DNA of 64,000 nucleotides from Bradyrhizobium sp. KBS0727. GTDB lineage: Bacteria > Pseudomonadota > Alphaproteobacteria > Rhizobiales > Xanthobacteraceae. The translations under genes and the position numbers were made by a program. Shown piece after piece: positions 33,657 to 41,908 of this stretch; the first letter of the stretch is position 1; each line of letters opens with the position of its first letter. Under the pieces are notes generated by a model. It was not told where the DNA came from. It searched no databases and was given only the letters and a program-made list of their open reading frames with translations. The stretch spans positions 2,103,501 through 2,167,500 of the forward strand of contig NZ_CP042176.1 in NCBI RefSeq assembly GCF_005937885.2. The letters are read 5' to 3'.

Positions 33657-36600
33657 TTACTTAATGTGCCTGCGTCGAAGCAGCATCTCCGCCTCTTCCC
33701 TTTCTGGGAGATACTGCCCTGTTTCGAGATCGACTAGGATTGGCCCGAGCAGTTCGCATACGGGCGCCGCTCGACCATTCCTGACGTAGAGGCGCACCAG
33801 TCCAAGCGCGCTGCGCAATTCGAAAGTCTTCGTCTGCTGGACGCGCGCGATTTCAAGTGCCCTGTTGAAGGCATCTTCGATCATGGAATCGTTCGGTGGG
33901 TCGCAACGCATCAAGAGCTCTCCCTGGACACGATGCAGTTCGGCATCGAGCCAATGCTGGCCGGATTGTTTCGTCCAGGTGATCAACTCGCGCACAATTT
34001 CCAGCCCGGTCTCGAGTTGCCCTGCTTCTGCGTTCGCCAGGGCAACATGCATCCCCCAGAATGGCTCACAAAGGTAGCAATCATTTTCATTCAGCAAGGT
34101 CCAGCCGCGGCGCATTTCAATGAGTCCTTCCATCTGGCCGGCGCGCCACTTTGCAAGGCCGTTCAGGTAGGTCCCGGCGGCGACATACAACGGCATTGTA
34201 TGTTCGCGGGCGAGAGCGAGGGCAAGGATTGTCTCCGTTTGCTGCAACATACCCCCGCATAGTCCGTCGAAGACGGCCTTATGAACGAGCGCATTGGCTT
34301 GCGACAGCGCTCGCTTTTCTCCCGAAACACTCACCGCTGCCGCGGCGAGCCGGCGCGCTCTATCGATCTTCCCGATCGGCCAAAGCACCAGGGCAAGAAA
34401 CCTCATGATGACGAACGGGAGGTCCAGCGTAGACGCCCTGAAGGTCTCTGGATTCGGCTCGGCGCCGTAAATCTCGAGGGCCCGCTCAAGATGCACGTTC
34501 GCATTCAGGTAATCGCCGGCGAACCAACAGGTCACCCCGCTAGTCCAATGTGCGATGACTGCAGCCACCGGCGACTCCGGTCGCCGGTTGGCGGCGCTCA
34601 CTATTGCGTCCACCAGTTCCCGCATCGGCGCGATCTCGCCGTGAGTCAAGCAAGCGTTGAACAAGCCCGAATGGATAGGCGCCAGTTCGACCGGATCATT
34701 GATGTCAGCTGCGAACTGTCGGGCGCGCGTCCATGCGGCCACCGTTTCAGTCGCGCTGTGCCCAAGGCTTCCCCGCAGCGCGCGGCTATATGCAATTTGG
34801 AGATTGAGCCGGCTCATGATGCGGCCAGGCTCATCAGGCAACCCGTCAGCGATCGCGACGGCCTTGGCAAGATGTGCGACTGCTTCGGAATATGCCGAGC
34901 GCTTAAGGGCTTGCTGGCCGGCCTTATGCCACCACCCGAGCGCTACCTCGCCCAACCCCGCTTCCGTGAAATGATAGGCCAGGATTTCCGGCTCGGTCTC
35001 GCCGATGTCCGGAAACTTGTCGCGCAGGACATCGCCAATTTGCTTATGGAGCCGTAGCCGCCGGCTCTTCAGCATGCTCTCGTAGGCCGCTTCCTGAACG
35101 AGCGCATGCTTAAAGCCATAGCGTGCTTCCGGCGGCGCGCCATGGCGCATGAGCAGCTCGGCTTCTTCGAGTTGTGCCAGCGCGGCGCGCAACGTCAAAT
35201 CATCGCGTCCTGCTACACATCGCAGCAGCGTAAATGAGAACTCGCGGCCAATCGCAGCGCCTATCTGCGCCACCTCCTTGACAGGCGCCAGCCGGTCGAG
35301 CCGGGCCATCAGCGAGTCCTGCAGAGTCGCGGGAATGGCGAGCGGCGGGAGCGGACTATCGAGGCGATAGCGTCCGGCATCTTTCACTAGCAGCCCGGAT
35401 TCCAATATCATCTTGGTCAATTCCTCGACGAACAGCGGGATACCATCAGTCCTCTCGATGATGTGCGTCATCATTTCGCCCGGGAGCTGTCGACCGACTG
35501 CCAGCTGCTCGACTAGAGCCCGCGCGTCCTGCCGGTCAAGCCGATCCAGCCGTAGCAGGCTGACGTTCGGAAGCCCCACCCAGGGCGGCTCGAACTCGGG
35601 CCGAAAGGTCATCAGCACGAGTATCGGCAGCCCCCTGATTCGCTCGACCGTGAGATCGAACAGCTCAAGCGTCGTGGCATCGGCCCAATGCATGTCCTCG
35701 CAGACAACCAGAACGGGTTGCCGCCGTGCCAACCCTTCGAGCTGATCGAGAAGGGTGACGAATGTCTGTCGCCGTTGCTGTACTGGATTCAAGCCGAGCG
35801 GCGGATAGCGTTCGCCGGTTGCGATCGAAAGCAGAGCGGCGATGAGCGGCGTCGCTTTGGCCACCTGCTGCGTTCCAAGCGCAAGCATTGCCTCAAGCTT
35901 GTCGAGCTTTTGCTCTTGCGTGTCCTGCGACCCGATGCCGGCCGCGCGTTCAAGTTGAGCGACAAAGGGATGAAGCGCACTGTTGGTATGGTAGGGTGAG
36001 CACTGATAACGCACCCGCCGGTGTGCCCCCAATGCAGGAGTCTCTGACAGCGTTGCAACAAGGCGCGACTTGCCGATTCCGGCCTCGCCGGAAATCAACA
36101 CCACTTGGCCCTGGCCCTGCCACGCCAGTTGCTGGCGCGAGAGCGCTATTTCGATCTCTGCTCTGCGGCCGACAAAGCCGATCGAGCGCCCAGTTCGCAC
36201 CGCCTCGAAGCGGCTTTCCGATGCGGCTCCGCCTTCTACCGCCCAGACTGCGATGGGCTCGGAGATGCCCTTGACCTCGCGGCGGCCGAGGCTGCGAAAC
36301 GTGAACAGATCGCCAAGCAGTTGGCGTGTCGAATCCGCCACGACAAGCGCCCCCGGCTCCGCCAGGCTCTGGAGCCGCGCAGCGAGGTTCGGGGTGTCGC
36401 CGACCAGCGCTCGCTCTTCGGACGTCCCTTCGCTGATGAGGTCGCCCACAACCACAAGCCCACTTGCGATCGCGACCCGCACTTCGACCCGCTGTATCGC
36501 GCGCGTTTCAAGCGGGCCTATTGCGGTGATAATGTCGAGCCCCGCCCGCACGGCGCGCTCGGCGTCATCCTCGTGCGCGCTGGGATAGCCGAAGTAAGCC

Positions 36601-36992
36601 AGAATTCCGTCACCCACGAACCTAGCGATAATGCCGTCATAACTAGCAATGACCCTCGCGCAGGCGGCTCGATAGGCACGGATCACCTCCCACATCTCCT
36701 CGGGATCGAGACGCGCCGAGAGTGCAGTCGATCCGACCAGGTCGCAGAACATGATGGTGAGGTGGCGTCGCTCGGCATCGCGCCGGACAGCCGGCTCGGA
36801 GACCAGTTCGGCTTGCTTGAGTTCGGCTATCGCGCGCAGCATTTTACGACGATGACCAAGCAGGACGCCTAATCTGTCGTAGTCCTGATCCGTCAGTTCG
36901 GGAAGGACAGCAAGATCAATCCCGTTCTCGGCAAAACGCAGCGCGTATTGACCAAGGCCCAGCTTCTCAAGCCAGTCCGCAATCTGCTGCAT
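33657..36992 (-). CDS. SAM domain - class III nucleotidyl cyclase - AAA ATPase - TPR regulator
   Basis: An 1111-residue multidomain protein. Residues 1-60 form a SAM domain (IADWLEKLGLGQYALRFAEN). Residues 75-255 are a class III adenylate/guanylate cyclase domain with metal aspartates in FCDLVGST (Asp84) and RFVGDGILAYFG (Asp128). An ATPase follows, with FVGRRAEI and Walker A GEAGIGKS (302-309) and Walker B VLVVCEDMHWAD. The C-terminal half is helical repeat sequence of the TPR type. This layout is common in Bradyrhizobium-like genomes; the signal sensed is unknown. Start 36992 begins directly at the SAM domain; the frame continues upstream to 37079 with no domain. Confidence 0.85.
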   Translation of the reverse strand: MQQIADWLEKLGLGQYALRFAENGIDLAVLPELTDQDYDRLGVLLGHRRKMLRAIAELKQAELVSEPAVRRDAERRHLTIMFCDLVGSTALSARLDPEEMWEVIRAYRAACARVIASYDGIIARFVGDGILAYFGYPSAHEDDAERAVRAGLDIITAIGPLETRAIQRVEVRVAIASGLVVVGDLISEGTSEERALVGDTPNLAARLQSLAEPGALVVADSTRQLLGDLFTFRSLGRREVKGISEPIAVWAVEGGAASESRFEAVRTGRSIGFVGRRAEIEIALSRQQLAWQGQGQVVLISGEAGIGKSRLVATLSETPALGAHRRVRYQCSPYHTNSALHPFVAQLERAAGIGSQDTQEQKLDKLEAMLALGTQQVAKATPLIAALLSIATGERYPPLGLNPVQQRRQTFVTLLDQLEGLARRQPVLVVCEDMHWADATTLELFDLTVERIRGLPILVLMTFRPEFEPPWVGLPNVSLLRLDRLDRQDARALVEQLAVGRQLPGEMMTHIIERTDGIPLFVEELTKMILESGLLVKDAGRYRLDSPLPPLAIPATLQDSLMARLDRLAPVKEVAQIGAAIGREFSFTLLRCVAGRDDLTLRAALAQLEEAELLMRHGAPPEARYGFKHALVQEAAYESMLKSRRLRLHKQIGDVLRDKFPDIGETEPEILAYHFTEAGLGEVALGWWHKAGQQALKRSAYSEAVAHLAKAVAIADGLPDEPGRIMSRLNLQIAYSRALRGSLGHSATETVAAWTRARQFAADINDPVELAPIHSGLFNACLTHGEIAPMRELVDAIVSAANRRPESPVAAVIAHWTSGVTCWFAGDYLNANVHLERALEIYGAEPNPETFRASTLDLPFVIMRFLALVLWPIGKIDRARRLAAAAVSVSGEKRALSQANALVHKAVFDGLCGGMLQQTETILALALAREHTMPLYVAAGTYLNGLAKWRAGQMEGLIEMRRGWTLLNENDCYLCEPFWGMHVALANAEAGQLETGLEIVRELITWTKQSGQHWLDAELHRVQGELLMRCDPPNDSMIEDAFNRALEIARVQQTKTFELRSALGLVRLYVRNGRAAPVCELLGPILVDLETGQYLPEREEAEMLLRRRHIK

Positions 36993-37904
36993 TGGCACCA
37001 CCCGCTGTCTGGTTGGCGGCCAGCCCCATATTTTGGACCACAGTAACGTAAAAATATCCCAATGTTTCCTCGATGGCACGCACTGTCTGCGGCAATTCCG
37101 ACGGTCCTTGTCTTACGATTGTTCCGGATGGTTCCCAGTCAAAAAATCCGCTACTCAAGAGAGCAATGAAAGAATGCAAAATCTCTGGATTGCCGGACGC
37201 GCCGTTTCACCGCGGCGCGGAACCCACTCGAAGCGTTTAGATATTCTCACTGATGCGGACACGCGCCCGATCGAGTGGATCAATGAAAGTCTCCGCCATC
37301 TCCGCTATCGGGCAACAAATGATCAGTACCATGTTACTCAGACAAGCAATTTCGATTGAACCTTTGAGCGCCGGACGATGAACCTCCGATGGGGGTCTTA
37401 GCTGGGGGCGAGCGGCACGCGCCTCAGGATCATATTTCGAATCGGGAAAATGCGGCCCGGGGCCCATGTCGGTGCCGCGTTCCCAATGCCGATAAGGGGT
37501 TCCGTTTGGATGTTCTCTCGCGCACGCGTGAACCATTTCACACGCCAAGCCTGCGCGATTTGGTACCGTTCGTCGGCACGGAGGACGCAACTATGACCCG
37601 TCATAGAATCCCTAATTGGCTTCAGACCGACCTGTTGATCATCAGTCTCTCGCTTGCAATGATTGGCGTAGGGGTCTTCATCGCTCCCTGAGAGCGCGCG
37701 CAGCGAAGCACGTTCGAATTGACTATCGAAGCGCGTTGGGCTGGTCGGTGTAGAGGATCGAACGTTCTACAGCCCTCACGTCCGGTCTACCGTTGAACGG
37801 ACATCGTCACACCTGCCCTGCTCGTCCGTTTCGTGCCAGCACCGGAAGTCAATGAGTTATTCAATCACCTCGTCGGCGCGCGTGAGCACGGTTAGCGGCA
37901 CCGT
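36993..37904. other. long non-coding region with one possible small gene
   Basis: Roughly 900 bases between the cyclase gene and the IS5 remnant hold no gene of normal size. The only item of interest is a 32-residue frame at 37593-37691, listed separately. The stretch 37850-37900 encodes, in one frame, a phrase (YSITSSAR) that I remember as recurring non-coding sequence in Bradyrhizobium genomes. Confidence 0.4.
37593..37691 (+). CDS. possible 32-residue single-pass membrane peptide
   Basis: ATG at 37593 is preceded by GGAGG at a good distance (37580-37584). The product has a short polar start (MTRHRIPNWLQTD) and then one hydrophobic helix (LLIISLSLAMIGVGVFIAP). Such small membrane peptides are often missed by annotation. 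There is no neighbour in an operon and I know no homologue, so this is a candidate only. Confidence 0.35.
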   Translation: MTRHRIPNWLQTDLLIISLSLAMIGVGVFIAP

Positions 37905-38128
37905 GAAGAAGGGCGTGGGCCAACATCCTACCGAAAAGCGATCGCACCGATCCGATCTGCTTCAGCCCGTATCTCTACCGCGCTCGCAACCGGGTCGAGC
38001 GGTTCTTCGACAGGATCAAACGATGCCGTCGGGTGGCGACGCGCTATGATAGGCTTGCCGCCAACTATCTAACCCTCGTTCAACTCGCGTCAATCAGGCT
38101 ATGGCTGCGCCTTGATGAGTCCGCTCCC
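37905..38128 (+). pseudogene. C-terminal fragment of an IS5-family transposase
   Basis: The frame beginning near 37910 reads RAWANILPKSDRTDPICFSP, then YLYRARNRVERFFDRIKRCR and RVATRYDRLAANYLTLVQLA, matching the end of IS5-group transposases, including the catalytic-glutamate region (VERFF). The N-terminal two thirds are missing and stop codons occur just upstream, so the element is dead. It ends within about 10 bases of the enamidase stop codon. No intact terminal repeats are seen. Confidence 0.82.
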
Positions 38129-38132
38129 CTAA

Positions 38133-39332
38133 CTAATGTCCACTCACGATCTCCGGCACCCGTCCCGCCGGCGGGGTGTTGCGGCTGCGCTGGGTGCGGA
38201 CGATGCCGTCGATGATGGTCATGCCGATGCCGGGGAGGTCGCCGAGCTGCACGCTGTGCAGGATGTTCCTGCCCGGCGAATGCTGCGCCATGTCCATGAT
38301 GACGAAGTCCGCCGAGCGGCCGACCTCGATGATCCCGCAATCCAGCTCACGCATCCGGGCGGTGTTGCCGGTGGCGAGGCAGAACGCGATTTCCGCCGGC
38401 AGTTCGCCGAGCGACGACAATAGCGACACCATGCGCAGGATTCCGAGCGGCTGCACGCCGGAGCCGGCCGGCGCGTCGGTGCCGAGAATGACGCGATTAA
38501 GGTCGCCCATCTCGCGCGCGATCCGCAGGGTGAACAGTGCCGAGCGTTCGTTGCCGTTGTGAACCAGCTCGAGACCGCGTTTGCAGCCTTCACAGATGCA
38601 GCGGATCTGGTCGTCGGGGAGCGCGGTGTGGCCGCCATTGATGTGACCGACCACGTCGGTGTCGGCTTCCAGCACCACGTCCTTGTCGATCAGGCCGGAG
38701 CCGGGGATCGAAGGCCCGCCGGTATGGATGGTGCTCTGGATGCCGTATTTGCGCGCCCAGCCCACCATCTTGCGCGCGGTCGGTCCGTCCTTGACGCCGC
38801 CGAGGCCGACTTCGCCGAGCAGCTTGACGCCGGCGGCGGCCAATTCCTTGAAGTCGTCCTCGACCATCTCGCATTCGATCACCGGCGCGCCGGCATGCAC
38901 CTTCACGCCGCCGGGCCGCAGCGTCCAGAACGAGCGCTGCGCGAAGATCGCCATCGCCTTCAGGCCGATGACATCGCGCGGACGGCCGGGCATGTGGACT
39001 TCGCCCGCGGAGATCATGGTGGTGACGCCGCCATGCAGATAGCTGTCGATCCAGTTGATCTGGTTCTGCCGTGGCGTCCAGTCGCCGGCGACGGGATGGA
39101 CGTGGCTGTCGATCAGGCCGGGGGCAACCGTGGTGCAGTTGGCATTGACGACGGTGGTGGCGCCCTCGGTGTCGACGTCCTTCAGCCGGCCGATCGCCGA
39201 TATCTTGCCGTTCTCGGCCACGATGGTGTCCGCATCCAGGATCGGCTTCTCCAGGGCCCCTGACAGCAACAACCCGATATTGCGGATCACCAGCTTGCTC
39301 GGGCCGGTAGCCTGGGGTGCGTCATGGGCCAT
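38133..39332 (-). CDS. enamidase (6-oxo-1,4,5,6-tetrahydronicotinate amidohydrolase)
   Basis: A 399-residue amidohydrolase-superfamily protein. Probable metal ligands and catalytic residues are His77 and His79 (DSHVHP), Glu174 (GEVGLG), His203 (IHTGG), His230 (GHINGG) and Asp286 (GTDAP). Several stretches match Eubacterium barkeri enamidase as I remember it: LHGGVTTMISAG, MPGRPRD, GVKVHAGA, HTGGPSIPGS, PLGILR and the terminal SRNTPPA. The enzyme hydrolyses 1,4,5,6-tetrahydro-6-oxonicotinate to 2-formylglutarate and ammonia. The start at 39332 follows AAGGACAAAACC. It is divergent from a ferredoxin reductase gene, across a palindrome shared with the nicotinate cluster 18 kb away. Confidence 0.85.
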   Translation of the reverse strand: MAHDAPQATGPSKLVIRNIGLLLSGALEKPILDADTIVAENGKISAIGRLKDVDTEGATTVVNANCTTVAPGLIDSHVHPVAGDWTPRQNQINWIDSYLHGGVTTMISAGEVHMPGRPRDVIGLKAMAIFAQRSFWTLRPGGVKVHAGAPVIECEMVEDDFKELAAAGVKLLGEVGLGGVKDGPTARKMVGWARKYGIQSTIHTGGPSIPGSGLIDKDVVLEADTDVVGHINGGHTALPDDQIRCICEGCKRGLELVHNGNERSALFTLRIAREMGDLNRVILGTDAPAGSGVQPLGILRMVSLLSSLGELPAEIAFCLATGNTARMRELDCGIIEVGRSADFVIMDMAQHSPGRNILHSVQLGDLPGIGMTIIDGIVRTQRSRNTPPAGRVPEIVSGH

Positions 39333-39415
39333 GGTTTTGTCCTTGTTGTTCAATGCCTTCGGAGCGCCGGACGCCATCTTGCCCGCGGCTTGACGCCGGG
39401 ATCAAGAAGGATTAT

Positions 39416-39445
39416 TCATTCGTATACGAATGATCGTATACAAAT
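39416..39445. promoter_or_regulatory. tandem palindromic operator candidates, sites 3 and 4
   Basis: TCATTCGTATACGAATGA (39416-39433) is a perfect 18-base palindrome. A second, imperfect copy GATCGTATACAAAT (39432-39445) follows with its centre 14 bases away. Both fit the GTTYGTRTACRAAC pattern of sites 1 and 2, allowing changes at the outer bases. They lie between the divergent enamidase and ferredoxin reductase genes, 43 bases before the reductase start, where a bound repressor would block both. Confidence 0.72.
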
Positions 39446-39487
39446 GATTTTGCCGCCAAACCGGCCCGCACGTCAAGGAAACTGACG

Positions 39488-40261
39488 ATGAGCAATTTCA
39501 ACCAGGAAAGCGTTTTGAGCGTCCACCACTGGACCGACACGCTGTTCTCCTTCACCACCACGCGCGATCCCTCGTTTCGTTTCAGGAACGGCGAGTTCAC
39601 CATGATCGGGTTGAAGGTCGGCGAGAAGCCGCTGCTGCGCGCCTACAGCGTCGCCAGCGCCAATTACGAGGACCGGCTGGAATTCTTCTCGATCAAGGTG
39701 CAGGACGGGCCGCTGACCTCGCGCCTGCAGCACCTGAAGCAGGGCGACGAGATCATCGTCAGCCGCAAGGCCACCGGCACCCTCGTCATCGACAACCTCG
39801 AAGACGGCCGAAACCTCTACCTGATCGGCACCGGCACCGGGCTGGCGCCGTTCCTGAGCGTGATCAAGGATCCCGAGACCTATGAGCGGTTCGAGAAGGT
39901 GGTGCTGCTGCATGGCTGCCGCCGCGTCGCCGAACTCGCCTATGGCGAAATGATCACCGAGAAGTTGCCGAACGACGAGTTGATCGGCGACTACATCCGC
40001 AACCAGTTGATCTATTACCCGACCGTTACGCGCGATCCCTTCCGCAACCGCGGCCGGATCACCGACCTGATCAATTCGGGCAAGCTGTTCGGCGATATCG
40101 GGCTGGCCTCGCTCGATCCCGTGCACGACCGCGTCATGATCTGCGGCAGCCCGGCGCTGGTGACGGACACCCGCACCCTGCTCAACGGCAAGGGGTTTGT
40201 CGAAGGCAATCACGGCCAGCCGGCGCAGTTCGTGGTCGAGAAGGCATTCGCGGAGCGGTAA
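39488..40261 (+). CDS. fpr: ferredoxin-NADP(+) reductase
   Basis: A 257-residue FAD enzyme of the bacterial Fpr type. LLRAYSVASANYEDRLEFFSIKV is the FAD-binding strand (R-x-Y-S), PLTSRLQHLKQGDEI follows, and IGTGTGLAPFLSVI binds the pyrophosphate of NADP. The C-terminus (FVVEKAFAER) covers the flavin. It exchanges electrons between NADPH and ferredoxin or flavodoxin. Placement opposite the enamidase gene, with a shared operator, suggests it feeds reduced ferredoxin to the 6-hydroxynicotinate reductase. No ferredoxin gene is in the window. Confidence 0.88.
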   Translation: MSNFNQESVLSVHHWTDTLFSFTTTRDPSFRFRNGEFTMIGLKVGEKPLLRAYSVASANYEDRLEFFSIKVQDGPLTSRLQHLKQGDEIIVSRKATGTLVIDNLEDGRNLYLIGTGTGLAPFLSVIKDPETYERFEKVVLLHGCRRVAELAYGEMITEKLPNDELIGDYIRNQLIYYPTVTRDPFRNRGRITDLINSGKLFGDIGLASLDPVHDRVMICGSPALVTDTRTLLNGKGFVEGNHGQPAQFVVEKAFAER

Positions 40262-40329
40262 GGCGCTCTTTTTGGCGTGCCATTCTACTTTGCATGGGGT
40301 TGTTTTCGCGATTTTGGGTTTGGGCCGTC

Positions 40330-41103
40330 CTAAGGCCTGACCGCCGGTGCCTCCATCGGCATGCCTCGCGCCCGCGACATCAGGTACAGTTCGAGTTCCA
40401 CCAGCTCCGGTGTGCCATAGTCATACGCCTGCGCGCGCACCCCGGTGATGCAGGCGCGGAGGCGCCGCTGCAGCGATCCCAGCGATTGCCACTCCAGCCG
40501 GTAGAGCGGATATCCCGTCGGGTGGGCCTGCGTGATCGCCGATCCGGCCAGCCGCTTGTCCCAGTTGTCGTCATGGCAGTTGGCGCAGCCGAGATTGAGC
40601 TGGCCCTGGCGCTGCATGAACAGCTCGCGTCCTTTGGCGATGAACGGTTCGAGCTGCGGATCGCTGCCGGTTTCGATCGCTTTGCCCTGCGACTGCCGGG
40701 CGACGAAGGCGGTCAGCGCCAGCAGGTCGCGGCTCTCATAGGCCAGCGGTGACGCCTGCTGATGGTTGGTGCGGCACAGGTTGATGCGCTGTTCCAGATC
40801 GACGGGACGGCCAAGCGCCTTGTCGAAAGCGGGATAATGCGCGGCGACACCCTTCATGCTGGTGCCGGCGTCGCTGTGGCAATCGGCACAGGCCTTGTCG
40901 GCGGAACCGACTTTTCGCTTCCACAGTGCTTCGCCGTCGAGCACCCAGAGCATGCCGGGATTGGCGGACTCGTCGTCCTGCATCGCCTTGGTGTCATCAG
41001 TCATGAAGCTGTAGCCGGAGCGGCGTTCGGCTTGCGGGATATCGGCGGCGCCGGCGGAACCCGCCACCAGCAGCGCGGCGAGTATGGCCCCTAGCGGTCT
41101 CAT
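40330..41103 (-). CDS. soxA: SoxA, diheme c-type cytochrome of the sulfur-oxidising complex
   Basis: A 257-residue periplasmic cytochrome with a signal peptide (MRPLGAILAALLVAGSAGA). Two heme motifs CADCH and CANCH are spaced as in SoxA, and the conserved C-terminal cysteine that forms the persulfide ligand lies in LRACITGVRA. With SoxX it links thiosulfate or sulfide sulfur to the carrier SoxY. The start at 41103 overlaps the soxZ stop by four bases. It is the last gene of the fccB-soxXYZA operon; soxB does not follow. Confidence 0.9.
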   Translation of the reverse strand: MRPLGAILAALLVAGSAGAADIPQAERRSGYSFMTDDTKAMQDDESANPGMLWVLDGEALWKRKVGSADKACADCHSDAGTSMKGVAAHYPAFDKALGRPVDLEQRINLCRTNHQQASPLAYESRDLLALTAFVARQSQGKAIETGSDPQLEPFIAKGRELFMQRQGQLNLGCANCHDDNWDKRLAGSAITQAHPTGYPLYRLEWQSLGSLQRRLRACITGVRAQAYDYGTPELVELELYLMSRARGMPMEAPAVRP

Positions 41104-41420
41104 TCGACCGTGATCGAGGCGGAGCCGGTTTCGGAAAAGCCGTTGTCGCCGATCCATTCGAACTCGAACTTGCCGCTTGCGGTCGCGGTGGTGAAGAAGC
41201 TGATGAACGGGTTGGCGGCGATCGCGGGAAACAGGTCGGCGCGGAAGATCTCGTTGCCGTTATAGCGGCACGTGAAGCTGGTGATGATATCGCGAGGCAC
41301 GATTTCGCCTGACGCCGTATGGCGATAGCCGGTCTCCATGATGTGCGACATCAGCGTCTTGATCTCGATGATGTCGCCGCGCTTCGCTTTCGCTGGAACG
41401 TTGATCAAAGCGGAAGCCAT
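41100..41420 (-). CDS. soxZ: SoxZ, subunit of the sulfur carrier SoxYZ
   Basis: A 106-residue immunoglobulin-like protein. KAKRGDIIEIKTLMSHIMETGYR and the ITSFTCRYNG and FFTTATASGKFEFEWIGDNG segments are standard for SoxZ. It has no signal peptide and is co-exported with SoxY. Its ATG overlaps the soxY stop by one base, with the ribosome site GAGGAGG inside the end of soxY. Confidence 0.92.
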   Translation of the reverse strand: MASALINVPAKAKRGDIIEIKTLMSHIMETGYRHTASGEIVPRDIITSFTCRYNGNEIFRADLFPAIAANPFISFFTTATASGKFEFEWIGDNGFSETGSASITVE

Positions 41421-41905
41421 CAGATCACCTCCTCGGTGCAGGCCGCCAGCGTCACGATGATGTCGGCGCTGGCGGACCAGAACGATCCGTCCGAAAGCTT
41501 TGCAATCGCTGTGATCTTCTGGCTGTCGGCGAGGCGAATCCGGGTCGAGACCTGCGCCCGGCCGGCATTTTGGTCGAGATAGAAATTGCCGACATTGGGT
41601 TGCGGGTTCTTCTCGTTGAAGACGTGGATGCTCTTGACGTGGTTCTCGGGTGTCATCGGGTTGTCGACACTGACCGTCAGCGGCACGGTATTGCCGTTCT
41701 CGACCAGCGGCGGCACCTCGAGCTTGACCTTGCCGGCGCGCACCACGGCTTCGCCCACGATCTGGCGGATCGCGGAAGCCAGCATCGCCGGCGTGGCTTC
41801 GGCGGGCCGCAGCGTAACGACCGGCGCCGCGCCAGCCACGGCGGCGGCGCCGGCGAGGCCGAGGAACTGGCGACGGGTCGAATGGGGCGGTCGGTGCATC
41901 GTCAT
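41420..41905 (-). CDS. soxY: SoxY, sulfur carrier subunit with non-standard C-terminus
   Basis: A 161-residue protein with a Tat signal (STRRQFLGLAGAAAVAG). The SoxY fold is recognisable: NGNTVPLTVSVDNPMTPENHVKSIHVFNEKNPQP and VSTRIRLADSQKITAIAKLSDG. Ordinary SoxY ends in a flexible GGCGG arm whose cysteine carries the sulfur. Here the protein ends VTLAACTEEVI, so the cysteine is still near the end but is followed by five residues and lacks the glycines. The nucleotide reading is clear and no frameshift is needed. Either this is a variant carrier or it needs a different partner. Confidence 0.85.
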   Translation of the reverse strand: MTMHRPPHSTRRQFLGLAGAAAVAGAAPVVTLRPAEATPAMLASAIRQIVGEAVVRAGKVKLEVPPLVENGNTVPLTVSVDNPMTPENHVKSIHVFNEKNPQPNVGNFYLDQNAGRAQVSTRIRLADSQKITAIAKLSDGSFWSASADIIVTLAACTEEVI

Positions 41906-41908
41906 GTC

